Positions 26,843 to 34,216 of a stretch of 49,332 nucleotides of DNA are shown here, piece after piece. The notes under the pieces are model-generated. The model was not told the DNA's origin, did no database searches, and saw only the letters and a program-made list of their open reading frames with translations. The DNA is from Desulfobacterales bacterium CG2_30_60_27 (GTDB taxonomy: Bacteria; Desulfobacterota; Desulfobulbia; Desulfobulbales; CG2-30-60-27), in assembly GCA_001873115.1 (NCBI GenBank), contig MNYK01000025.1, positions 1 through 49,332 of the forward strand, written 5' to 3'. The position numbers and the translations under genes were made by a program. How positions within the stretch are numbered: position 1 is the stretch's first letter; every line of letters begins with the position of its first letter.

Positions 26843-28015
26843 TCAGCCAGAATGATGAAGATGCCTCAGGAGATGTGGCAGGGGTGCGACCATTACCCCC
26901 TGTTTGTAGGGATAGGCCTCTTGCACCGGGGCAATGATCCAGGCTTCCCGAATGGCCAAGGCTTCAAGGGCACTCCAGAAACCGCGCTCAACACCGGGCG
27001 AGGTGGAGGCCTTGCACTCCACGGCAATCTTCCTGTTCCCCTTTTCCAGAATAAGATCGATTTCCGCGCCCGAGGCGGTCCGGAAAAATGAGGCCCGCCA
27101 GCGGGGCAGGGAGGCGATGATCGTCTCCAGGGCAAAACTTTCCCAGGATGCACCGTAGGCGGGATGCCCCAGGAGATCGTTTTGCGACTCGATGTCAAGA
27201 AGCGCGTGCAGCAGTCCGGTATCCCTGACAAACAGCTTTGGTGATTTGATAAGCCGCTTTTTCAGATTCGCCTCGTGAGGACGGAGCACGCGCACCAGAA
27301 ACGTCCGCTCCAGCAGGTCAACATAGGAGCGGATCGTATGATGACTAACCCCAAGGGACTCGCCAAGTTTCGAACCGTTTAATAATTGGCCCTGCACATG
27401 GGCGCACATCTGCCAAAAACGTTCCATCCGTTTGGCATCGAGGTTATACCCGAGCTGCGGGATGTCGCGTTCAAGAAAGGTTCTGATAAAATCAAGCCGC
27501 CACTCAAAGCTCTCCCGTTCGTCCAGCGCAAGGTAACTGCGTGGAAACCCACCACGCAGCCAGAGATTTCTGAGCATAGCGAGATCGCCGTCTGGCGCGG
27601 CCTCCGGCAGCAGAAAGGGCGTCAACTCAAGATAGGCGATGCGGCCGGCCAGGGTCTCGGAGGTCTGCCGGAGCAGTTCGGGTGAGGCAGACCCCAGCAG
27701 GAGGAATTGTCCATTTCTTTTCTGTGCATCGACGCATGCCCTGATCTGCGGGAACAAGGCCGGCTGCCGCTGGATTTCATCAAGGCAGATGAGGCTTTCC
27801 GCATTAAGCTGAAAAAACGCCTCGGGATCCCTGAGTTTGTTCAGGTCGGAAGCACGCTCAAGGTCAAGATGAACCACCTTGCCGCCCTGGGAGGTGACTA
27901 CCTGCGCCAACGTAGATTTGCCGCATTGCCTGGGGCCGAGCACGGCGACCACCGGCATGGTGCGGAGCTTTCGCTCCAAGTCTGCCGTGAGTGCGCGGGG
28001 GATGTAAGTTTGCAT
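26843..28015 (-). CDS. AAA ATPase with DUF4143 domain, copy 2
   Basis: 390 aa from ATG 28015 (MQTYIPRALTADLERKL); the frame extends further upstream but the family starts here. Walker A is GPRQCGKST (27-35), Walker B LICLDEIQR, then LLLGSASPELLRQTSETLAG. The C-terminal half has KSPKLFVRDTGLLHALL and GAEIDLILEKG...AVECKAS, again a PD-(D/E)xK-like pattern. It is a clear but diverged paralogue of the protein at 22026-23204, with the same length and domain order. The genes point in opposite directions and are 3.6 kb apart. Function unknown. Confidence 0.9.
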   Translation of the reverse strand: MQTYIPRALTADLERKLRTMPVVAVLGPRQCGKSTLAQVVTSQGGKVVHLDLERASDLNKLRDPEAFFQLNAESLICLDEIQRQPALFPQIRACVDAQKRNGQFLLLGSASPELLRQTSETLAGRIAYLELTPFLLPEAAPDGDLAMLRNLWLRGGFPRSYLALDERESFEWRLDFIRTFLERDIPQLGYNLDAKRMERFWQMCAHVQGQLLNGSKLGESLGVSHHTIRSYVDLLERTFLVRVLRPHEANLKKRLIKSPKLFVRDTGLLHALLDIESQNDLLGHPAYGASWESFALETIIASLPRWRASFFRTASGAEIDLILEKGNRKIAVECKASTSPGVERGFWSALEALAIREAWIIAPVQEAYPYKQGVMVAPLPHLLRHLHHSG

Positions 28016-28038
28016 ATTGGAACAATAGCTTCCAATAT
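28014..28038. promoter_or_regulatory. Inverted repeat containing the start codon of ATPase copy 2
   Basis: ATATTGGAA (28014-28022) and TTCCAATAT (28030-28038) are perfect 9-bp arms around a 7-bp centre. The arm next to the gene contains two bases of the ATG (minus-strand start at 28015). The arrangement parallels the site at 21989-22025, although the arm sequence differs. Confidence 0.7.
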
Positions 28039-28072
28039 ACAGAAGAGCAAGAGGTAAAATGAGAGAGACGCA

Positions 28073-28168
28073 GCTCAAAGGTGAAAGGTGAAAGCGCAAA
28101 GCAAAAGATAGAAGAATAGGATAAACTAGAAACAAGCCAGCTCTTCCTTTCACCTTTCAGCTTTGAGC
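28073..28168. repeat. 22-bp inverted repeat with 52-bp spacer
   Basis: The left arm 28073-28094 begins GCTCAAAGGTGAAAGG; the right arm 28147-28168 is its reverse complement with one mismatch. A similar word (GCTCAAGGCTGAAAGC) occurs at about 26801-26816. It lies in the region between ATPase copy 2 and the truncated duplicate of the nucleotidyltransferase gene. Confidence 0.65.
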
Positions 28169-28175
28169 TCAACCC

Positions 28176-28274
28176 ATGGAAGTCATCACCTCTCATCTCA
28201 ACGCCGACTTCGACAGCCTGGCCGCCATGGTGGCGGCTCGGAAGCTGTATCCCGACGCGGTGCTGGGGGCGTAA
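28176..28274 (+). pseudogene. Duplicated 5' end of the tRNA nucleotidyltransferase gene
   Basis: Positions 28176-28266 repeat 29901-29991, the first 91 bp of the A-adding tRNA nucleotidyltransferase gene, with one difference (a C/T in a Phe codon). After that the sequence diverges and a TAA at 28272 closes a 32-codon frame. The two copies are direct repeats bracketing the toxin-antitoxin insert, so this is the left end of an insertion or duplication event. Confidence 0.9.
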
Positions 28275-28277
28275 ATG

Positions 28278-28309
28278 CGGGACGTACTTCAGATTATAAG
28301 TTTCGGTCG
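28278..28309 (+). repeat. Edge repeat of the toxin-antitoxin insert, left copy
   Basis: The core ACTTCAGATTATAAGTTTC (28286-28304) recurs at 29856-29874 as ACTTCAGATGATAAGTTTC, with similar flanks (CGGGA before, GTCG after). Both copies are direct repeats just inside the 91-bp duplications. Confidence 0.7.
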
Positions 28310-28419
28310 AAATGCGGGGCGTGTTGAACAAAAATGATAGGGTTGATAGGTGCTTTTTCAGCTCAATCCGCGCTCAGCCACATGTCCCTCTGCTCCGGTA
28401 CTTGCAGCACGATTTTAAA

Positions 28420-28447
28420 TTGACAATCCGAAACGCTACGCTATACA
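28420..28447 (+). promoter_or_regulatory. higB promoter, overlapping the gene start
   Basis: TTGACA (28420-28425), 16-bp spacer, TATACA (28442-28447). Transcription would begin near 28454, so a message starting there is almost leaderless and can only use the ATG at 28456, not the one at 28450. Confidence 0.75.
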
Positions 28448-28455
28448 CTATGGCT

Positions 28456-28725
28456 ATGATCAAATCATTTCGGCACAAAGGACTGCAAGTTTTCTTTGAG
28501 ACCGGCAGCAAGGCAGGCTTACAACCACATCATGCGTCAAAGTTGAAACGGCAGTTAGTGCGCTTGGACCTTTCCAAAAATCCAAGCGACATGAATGTGC
28601 CGGGCTGGAGACTGCACCAGTTGGCAACCGGACATTGGTCGATATGGGTGAATGGCAATTGGCGAATGACGTTCGATTTTGATGGTGAGGACGCCGTGCT
28701 GATTGATTACCAGGACTACCATTAG
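28456..28725 (+). CDS. higB: HigB-type toxin (RelE/ParE superfamily)
   Basis: 89 aa, MIKSFRHKGLQVFFETGS to the end YQDYH. Conserved blocks FRHKGL, LDLSKNPSDMNVPGWRLH and HWSIWVNGNWRMTF identify the HigB family of ribosome-dependent mRNA interferases. Toxin before antitoxin is the normal higBA order. ATG 28456 is preferred over 28450 because of the promoter position. The antitoxin gene, usually a few bases downstream, is here 167 bp away, behind four hairpins. Confidence 0.93.
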   Translation: MIKSFRHKGLQVFFETGSKAGLQPHHASKLKRQLVRLDLSKNPSDMNVPGWRLHQLATGHWSIWVNGNWRMTFDFDGEDAVLIDYQDYH

Positions 28726-28726
28726 T

Positions 28727-28835
28727 TTGCCTTGAAAAATTCAAGGCAACCGCGCGGGGCATGGACGCCCCGCCATTTTTAGCCACGCAAGTGGCTGAAA
28801 ATGTAAGCAAAGGCAAAACTCCGTTTTAGCTTTGC
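28727..28835 (+). repeat. Four consecutive stem-loops between higB and higA
   Basis: Hairpin 1: TTGCCTTGAA/TTCAAGGCAA, 28727-28749, loop AAA. Hairpin 2: GCGGGGC/GCCCCGC, 28754-28773, followed by a T run (28776-28780), terminator-like. Hairpin 3: AGCCAC/GTGGCT, loop GCAA, extended by T/A pairs, 28777-28800. Hairpin 4: 28807-28819 with 28823-28835, 11 of 13 pairs, loop TCC. The array fills most of the toxin-antitoxin spacer. Confidence 0.85.
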
Positions 28836-28892
28836 GTCTTGAAAAAGCGCCAGGACGGCGATTTTTCAAGGTTCCCATTAGGAGGAAACACC

Positions 28893-29198
28893 ATGACTCA
28901 AATGCACAGCCCGCCACACCCGGGCGAGACCTTAAGGAAAGATGTTTTACCCGCCCTAGGACTAACCGTTACCGAGGCGGCAAGGCAGCTTGGCGTTACT
29001 CGTGCCGCTTTGTCCCGAGTGCTTAACGAGCACGCCGCCATCTCTCCTGAGATGGCCTTACGTTTGGAAGGCTGGCTAGGGGTTGAAAACGGTGGCCGTG
29101 CTGATCTCTGGATCGGCCAGCAGGCCGCGTACGACCTTTGGCAAGCACGCCAAGCTGGTGCGCCCAAGGTGCAGCGCGCCAAACTCATGGCAGCTTGA
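28893..29198 (+). CDS. higA: HigA-type antitoxin (XRE family)
   Basis: 101 aa from ATG 28893, with AGGAGG 7 nt upstream; a longer frame from 28839 covers the hairpin region and is rejected. The start HPGETLRKDVLPALGLTVTE and helix-turn-helix EAARQLGVTRAALSRVLNEH are typical of HigA/VapI-type antitoxins, and the tail AYDLWQARQ is also common there. It should neutralise HigB and repress the operon. Its strong own ribosome binding site and the distance from higB suggest independent expression. Confidence 0.93.
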   Translation: MTQMHSPPHPGETLRKDVLPALGLTVTEAARQLGVTRAALSRVLNEHAAISPEMALRLEGWLGVENGGRADLWIGQQAAYDLWQARQAGAPKVQRAKLMAA

Positions 29199-29279
29199 GT
29201 TCTGTCTGGGTTTGGAGGGGAAGGCGGTTCACAGCAGCAAACGCCCACGTCAAGCTCAAGGGAAAAAATGGTTTGCTGG

Positions 29280-29308
29280 TTGCACATGTGCCACGCATGT
29301 GCTATATT
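29280..29308 (+). promoter_or_regulatory. Promoter with embedded palindrome for the RHH gene
   Basis: TTGCAC (29280-29285), 17-bp spacer, TATATT (29303-29308). A perfect 7-bp inverted repeat GCACATG/CATGTGC (29282-29288 and 29296-29302) fills the spacer, exactly where a repressor would exclude RNA polymerase. The downstream ribbon-helix-helix protein is the obvious candidate repressor. Confidence 0.75.
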
Positions 29309-29355
29309 GAATTTGCAGGTTCCTTCACACTCCAAACCACGCCAGGAGATTTGCA

Positions 29356-29649
29356 ATGGGCACGCCAGCACGCCAGGAAGCAATGCTCAGAAAGCCGATC
29401 CTTATGCCGCCGAGCATGATTGAAAAAATTGACAAAATTGCGAAAACCCAAAAAGTTTCGTTTGCAGAGGTCGTAAGAAAAGCGGTCAATGCTTTTGGCA
29501 GTGAGCCTTCCAGCGATGATGCGGCTATCTTGGAGGCCTTAGCTGACACCATGATTGCGTCGGCAAAAGACACCCTTAAGCTCATTGATAAGCTGGGCAA
29601 GAAGTTGGATGAGACCCATGCGATTTTGGAGGCGCACGGTGGGAATTAG
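29356..29649 (+). CDS. Ribbon-helix-helix DNA-binding protein
   Basis: 97 aa. Residues about 12-48 (RKPILMPPSMIEKIDKIA, then VSFAEVVRKAVNAF) follow the beta-alpha-alpha pattern of CopG/Arc-type repressors. The C-terminal half (50-95) is a long amphipathic, Leu/Ile-rich helix that may dimerise or bind the partner. ATG 29356 lies after AGGAG (29343-29347). Preceded by a promoter with an internal palindrome, so autorepression is likely. Overlaps the next gene by 11 bp. Looks like the antitoxin-type half of a two-gene module; no known toxin is recognised. Confidence 0.75.
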   Translation: MGTPARQEAMLRKPILMPPSMIEKIDKIAKTQKVSFAEVVRKAVNAFGSEPSSDDAAILEALADTMIASAKDTLKLIDKLGKKLDETHAILEAHGGN

Positions 29650-29824
29650 TGAAAAGGTAATGGATGCCTTGAAATCGGGGATTCTGCTCAACGAACGGTT
29701 GTCTATTTATATGGCCAAGGTGGACCGCATGGATAACGACCTGCGGCACATGAACGAGCGGCTGATTCGCCTGGAAACCATGGTGGAAATAGCACAAACG
29801 CGCTCTCAACCGAAAATCAAATGA
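29639..29824 (+). CDS. Small coiled-coil protein paired with the RHH gene
   Basis: 61 aa from GTG 29639, which has GGAGG 6 nt upstream, inside the end of the RHH gene. Residues 15-55 form heptads of Leu, Ile, Val and Met (LNERLSIYMAKVDRMD, MNERLIRLETMVEIA), a predicted coiled coil. No enzyme motif and no membrane segment. Overlap with and good start inside the RHH gene argue for translational coupling and a joint function. Not a known toxin family as far as I can tell. Confidence 0.65.
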   Translation: MGISEKVMDALKSGILLNERLSIYMAKVDRMDNDLRHMNERLIRLETMVEIAQTRSQPKIK

Positions 29825-29846
29825 CATCCCGGCGCTGGGGAAGCCA

Positions 29847-29879
29847 CGGGAACGCACTTCAGATGATAAGTTTCTGTCG
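29847..29879 (+). repeat. Edge repeat of the toxin-antitoxin insert, right copy
   Basis: ACTTCAGATGATAAGTTTC at 29856-29874 repeats the left copy at 28286-28304 with one mismatch and similar flanks. It lies 26 bp before the ATG of the tRNA nucleotidyltransferase gene, so it now forms part of that gene's leader. Confidence 0.7.
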
Positions 29880-29900
29880 GCCGACGATCAGCTAAAAAAC

Positions 29901-32549
29901 ATGGAAGTCATCACCTCTCATCTCAACGCCGACTTTGACAGCCTGGCCGCCATGGTGGCGGCTCGGAAGCTGTATCCCGACGCGGTGCTGGCCTTTCCCG
30001 GTTCCCAGGAAAAAAACGTCCGCACCTTCCTGGAGCAATCGGAGAGCGCCTTTGCCTTCCAGCGCCTGAAAAACATCACCCTGGAGCAGGTGACCCGTCT
30101 CATCGTGGTCGACACCCGCCAGCCCGGCCGCATCGGCAGCCTGGCCCAGTGTCTGAAGAACCCCGGCATCGAGGTCCATCTCTACGACCACCACCCGGAC
30201 GCCGTGGGCGACATGAAGGGCGACCTTGAGATCGTCGAACCGGTGGGCTCCACCACCACCATCCTGGCCCGCCTCTTCCAGGAGAAGAATATCAGCCCCA
30301 GCCGGCAGGAGGCCACCCTCATGGCCATTGCCATCCAAGAGGACACCGGCTTCTTTACCTTCGACACCACCACGCCCGCGGATCTTCTTGCCATGGCCTG
30401 GCTGCTGCGCCAGGGGGCGAATCTACAGATGGCCGGCCAGTTCCTGTCCCAGGAACTCACCACCCACGACGTCACCCTGCTTCACGAGCTGATCAAGTCG
30501 GCCACCACCTACACCATCCACGGCAAGGCCATTGTCGTGGCCAAGATAACCCTGCCCGCCTATGTGGACGAGTTCGCCCTCGTGGTGCGCCGCTTCATGG
30601 ACATGGAGAACCTGAACACCCTCTTCGCCCTGGCCTCCATGGCCGGCCGTCTCTACCTCATCGCCCGCAGCCGTGTCCCGGAAATCAATGTCGGCAAGAT
30701 CGCCGCCGAGTTCGGTGGCGGCGGCCACGCCTCGGCAGCCTCGGCCACGGTTCGCGACCTGAGCCTGATCGAGGCCGAGGAAAAGCTCATAGCCTTACTG
30801 CACCGGCACGTGCGGCCGGAGAGCCTGGCCGGTGAATTGATGAGCGCGCCGGTCATCGCGGTGGCGCCGGACATGGTGATTCAGGACGCCAACCAGATGC
30901 TTACCCGCTACAACATTACGGTCCTGCCGGTGCTGAATGAAAAAAAGGAGATCCTGGGCCTCATCTCCCGCCGGGTGATGGAAAAGGCCATCTTCCACGG
31001 CCTCGGCCAGCAGGCGGTTTCCGAATACATGACCACCGACTTCGCCACCCTGCCACCCACCGCCACCCTGGCCGAGATCCAGCAGATCATCATCGAGAAC
31101 CGGCAGCGCTTCATCCCGGTGGTGGAGCAGGGGGAAGTAAAGGGGGTCATCACCCGCACCGACCTCCTGAACCTCCTGGTCACCAACCCGGCCAACCTGC
31201 CCAAGAACCTGCTGGACGCCCAGGAGCAGCCCTCCATTGCCCGGCAACGCAACCTGAACCAGCTCATGGTGGAAACCCTGGGCAAGAAGACCATCGTCCT
31301 GCTGCGCACCATAGGCGAAACCGCTCAGAACCTTGGCTACACCGCCTACGCCGTGGGCGGCTTTGTCCGGGATCTACTCCGACGCGTAAAAAACCTCGAT
31401 ATCGACATTGTCATCGAGGGTGACGGCATTGATTTCGCCAAGAAGCTGGCCGCAGCACTGAAAGGCACGGTCCGCACCCACCAGAAGTTCCGCACCGCCC
31501 TGGTGACCCTGCCCGACGGCCAGAAGATCGACGTGGCCACGGCCCGGCTGGAATTCTACGAATACCCGGCCGCCCTGCCCACGGTGGAGCTCTCCTCCAT
31601 CAAACTCGATCTCTACCGCCGCGACTTCACCATCAACGCCATGGCCGTACACCTGAACCCGGAGCGCTTCGGCGCCCTGGTCGACTTTTTCAACTGCCAG
31701 AACGACATCAAGGACCGCCAGCTCCGCATCCTCCACAACCTGAGTTTCGTGGAAGACCCCACCCGTATCTTCCGGGCCATCCGTTTCGAACAGCGCATGG
31801 GGTTTACCATCGGCCGGCACACCGAGAAGCTCATCCGCAGCGCCGTGGCCATGAACCTCTTCGGCCGCTTCGCCGGCCACCGCTTCCTCGCCGAACTAAG
31901 GCTGCTGCTGGCCGCGGAAAACCCGCTGCCCGCCCTCAGGCGCATGGCCCAGTTCGGCCTGCTCGCCTTCCTGCATCCTCGCATCAAGCTCGAGGGCCGG
32001 CTGGAAGAAATCCTGGAGGAGACCCAGCGCGCCCTGGCCTGGCACAAACTCCTCTACCTGGACGAGCCCTGCGAGCCATGGCTGGTCTACCTGCTCGCCC
32101 TGATGAGCCGGATCAGCGGCAAGGATTTCGAGGCCTTCTGCGACCTGGTGGAGATGCCGCCCCGGCAGAAGCAGTTTATGGTCCAGGAAAAGCTGCAGGT
32201 CTTTCGCATCCACCGCCTGCTGCAGAGCCAGCCCCACCCCCGGCCCAGCGCGATTTACTGGCTCATGCAGGGCTTGTCCGCCGAAGGCATCCTCTTTCTC
32301 ATGGGAGTCACCCGCAACAAGGCGAGCAAGCGGTCCATCTCGCTTTTTGTCACGCACCTGCGCCATGTGAAACCCGAACTAACCGGCGACGATCTCAAAA
32401 AAATGGGTTATCCTGCCGGGCCGGTCTTCCAGACCATCCTCACTGGCCTGCTGAAGGCCAAGCTCGACGGCCTGGCCCCGGACCGCGCCGCCGAGGCGGC
32501 CTTGGTGCGCCGCCAGTATCCCCTGGCCGATATCCAGCCGCGTGGCTAG
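29901..32549 (+). CDS. A-adding type tRNA nucleotidyltransferase with DHH and CBS domains
   Basis: 882 aa, multi-domain. DHH/DHHA1 phosphoesterase domain (about 1-300): NADFDSLAAM, VDTRQPGR, YDHHPDA and the glycine-rich GGGGHASAA. CBS pair (about 310-430). Class II nucleotidyltransferase head (about 470-620) with VGGFVRDLLRR and metal-binding D500/D502 in LDIDIVIEG, then the RRDFTINAMA and EDPTRIFRAIRFEQRMGF motifs and a helical C-terminus. In deltaproteobacteria and relatives this architecture is linked to A-adding enzymes that complete the tRNA CCA end together with a CC-adding enzyme. The 5' 91 bp are duplicated at 28176. Followed by the M50 gene. Confidence 0.9.
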   Translation: MEVITSHLNADFDSLAAMVAARKLYPDAVLAFPGSQEKNVRTFLEQSESAFAFQRLKNITLEQVTRLIVVDTRQPGRIGSLAQCLKNPGIEVHLYDHHPDAVGDMKGDLEIVEPVGSTTTILARLFQEKNISPSRQEATLMAIAIQEDTGFFTFDTTTPADLLAMAWLLRQGANLQMAGQFLSQELTTHDVTLLHELIKSATTYTIHGKAIVVAKITLPAYVDEFALVVRRFMDMENLNTLFALASMAGRLYLIARSRVPEINVGKIAAEFGGGGHASAASATVRDLSLIEAEEKLIALLHRHVRPESLAGELMSAPVIAVAPDMVIQDANQMLTRYNITVLPVLNEKKEILGLISRRVMEKAIFHGLGQQAVSEYMTTDFATLPPTATLAEIQQIIIENRQRFIPVVEQGEVKGVITRTDLLNLLVTNPANLPKNLLDAQEQPSIARQRNLNQLMVETLGKKTIVLLRTIGETAQNLGYTAYAVGGFVRDLLRRVKNLDIDIVIEGDGIDFAKKLAAALKGTVRTHQKFRTALVTLPDGQKIDVATARLEFYEYPAALPTVELSSIKLDLYRRDFTINAMAVHLNPERFGALVDFFNCQNDIKDRQLRILHNLSFVEDPTRIFRAIRFEQRMGFTIGRHTEKLIRSAVAMNLFGRFAGHRFLAELRLLLAAENPLPALRRMAQFGLLAFLHPRIKLEGRLEEILEETQRALAWHKLLYLDEPCEPWLVYLLALMSRISGKDFEAFCDLVEMPPRQKQFMVQEKLQVFRIHRLLQSQPHPRPSAIYWLMQGLSAEGILFLMGVTRNKASKRSISLFVTHLRHVKPELTGDDLKKMGYPAGPVFQTILTGLLKAKLDGLAPDRAAEAALVRRQYPLADIQPRG

Positions 32550-32608
32550 GGCTTGCTGGTGCGCGCGGCGCACCCTACAACTGAGTACCCAGCCCCCTAT
32601 CGGAGCCC

Positions 32609-33232
32609 ATGAATCTATCCCAGACCATCCAGGAAATCGCCGTGCTGGCCCCGCCCTTTCTCTTCGCCCTCACGGTGCACGAGTATGCCCACGGCCTCAC
32701 CGCCCTGCGCTTCGGGGATCCCACCGCCAGCCGGCTGGGGCGGCTAACGCTGAACCCCTTAAAACATCTCGACCCCATGGGCGTGCTCTTCTTTATCATC
32801 ATGAAGATCGGCTGGGCCAAGCCGGTGCCGGTGGACCCCAGGTATTTCAAGAACCCGGCCCGCGACCTGCTGCTGGTCTCCCTGGCCGGGCCGGGCGCCA
32901 ACCTGCTCACCGCCGTGGCCAGCGGCCTGGTTTTACAGTTGCTGGTGCCCATCGCGCCGCTGCTGCCCCACTTCCTCCTCTGGCCGCTCTTGCAGATGAC
33001 CGCGGCCTCGGTCTGGATCAACATCATGCTGGCGGTCTTCAACCTCATTCCCATCCCGCCCCTGGACGGCAGCAAGGTCCTCCTTGGCCTGCTGCCGCCA
33101 GACCTGGCCATGGTCTACCGGAAAATGGAGCCCTTCGGCTTCGTCATCCTCCTGGCCCTGTTTTACACCGGCATCATTCCGAAGATCATCATGCCGATCA
33201 TCAGCTTTGCCAACAGCCTGATCATGGGGTAA
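32609..33232 (+). CDS. Site-2 protease family (M50) membrane metalloprotease
   Basis: 207 aa, about five membrane helices. The zinc site HEYAH (HExxH) lies in the first half and the third ligand in NLIPIPPLDGSK in the second, as in short bacterial M50 proteins of the rhomboid-unlike FtsH-independent S2P group. Such proteins cleave within or near membrane helices; the substrate is unknown. ATG 32609 follows the nucleotidyltransferase stop by 59 bp, and this pairing is common among related bacteria. Confidence 0.9.
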   Translation: MNLSQTIQEIAVLAPPFLFALTVHEYAHGLTALRFGDPTASRLGRLTLNPLKHLDPMGVLFFIIMKIGWAKPVPVDPRYFKNPARDLLLVSLAGPGANLLTAVASGLVLQLLVPIAPLLPHFLLWPLLQMTAASVWINIMLAVFNLIPIPPLDGSKVLLGLLPPDLAMVYRKMEPFGFVILLALFYTGIIPKIIMPIISFANSLIMG

Positions 33233-33337
33233 TTTTCTACTGGTTACCCGTGGGAATCTACTGTACTTTGGGGGCGATTCTCCAGTACCATTAATCTGTT
33301 CGCACCAGTGCAATTCTTTCCGAGAAGGAGAAACATC

Positions 33338-34216
33338 ATGATTTGCTTACGCCCCCGCACCATTATCATGCTCGTCGCAATCACCGCCCTGGCGGCCCTG
33401 CCGGGCTGCTCGCGCCCCGACAAGACCGACGCCACCAGCAAGGCCAAGCAGACCCTCACCATCAAGGGCTCGGACACCATGGTGCACCTGATGAGCACCT
33501 GGGCTGAGTCCTTTGGGGCCACGAGCCCGACCCAGGTCTCGGTGACCGGCGGCGGCTCGGGCACCGGCATTGCCGCGCTCTTAAACGGCACCACCGACAT
33601 CTGCGCTGCCTCCAGGCAGATCGAGGATAAGGAAACCGCCCTGGCCAAACAGAAAAACATCACCCCCAACGAGATCACCGTGGCCCTGGACGGCATCGCC
33701 GTCGTCGTCCACCCGGACAACCCGATCACCGAACTCAGCCTCGAACAGATCGGCGCGATCTACACCGGCGCCATCGGCAACTGGAAAGAGGTGGGCGGCC
33801 CGGACCAACCCATCCTCCTCCTTTCCCGCGAGTCCAGCTCCGGCACTTATGTCTTTTTTCAGGAAAAGGTGCTGAACAAGAAGGATTACAGCCAGCAGGC
33901 CCGCCTGATGCCGGGCACCTCGGCGGTGGTGCAGGCGGTGACCGCCGACCGGGGGGCCATCGGCTACGTCGGCCTGGGCTACGCCAAGGAGGCCGGCAAC
34001 AAGGTTAAGACCATCGCCGTGCGAAGCGCCGCCGGCCAGCCGGCGGTCATGCCGTCGCCGGCCACGGTCAAGGACGCCAGCTACCCGGTGGCCCGCGCCC
34101 TCTACCTCTATACCAACGGCGCGCCCCAGGGTAAGGTGAAGGAGTTCGTGGACTTCTGCCTGGGCTCTGCCGGCCAGAAGATCGTGGCCGACACGGGTTA
34201 CGTGCAGGTGCACTAG
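33338..34216 (+). CDS. pstS: Phosphate-binding lipoprotein PstS
   Basis: 292 aa from ATG 33338 (AAGGAG 7-8 nt upstream). The signal ends in lipobox LPGC. The mature part has the phosphate-binding motifs IKGSDTMVHLM, VTGGGSGTGIAALL, SRESSSGTYVFF and the late TADRGAIGYVGLGY. It captures periplasmic phosphate and hands it to PstCA. First gene of pstSCAB-phoU; no clear Pho box is seen in the 105-bp upstream gap. Confidence 0.95.
   Translation: MICLRPRTIIMLVAITALAALPGCSRPDKTDATSKAKQTLTIKGSDTMVHLMSTWAESFGATSPTQVSVTGGGSGTGIAALLNGTTDICAASRQIEDKETALAKQKNITPNEITVALDGIAVVVHPDNPITELSLEQIGAIYTGAIGNWKEVGGPDQPILLLSRESSSGTYVFFQEKVLNKKDYSQQARLMPGTSAVVQAVTADRGAIGYVGLGYAKEAGNKVKTIAVRSAAGQPAVMPSPATVKDASYPVARALYLYTNGAPQGKVKEFVDFCLGSAGQKIVADTGYVQVH

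Noticed and set aside
28727-28835. CRISPR-like array in the higB-higA spacer
   Set aside because: The four hairpins have different sequences and there are no regular spacers.
33233-33337. Pho box before pstS
   Set aside because: I see no convincing pair of CTGTCAT-like repeats; regulation by PhoB is likely from family knowledge but not visible here.
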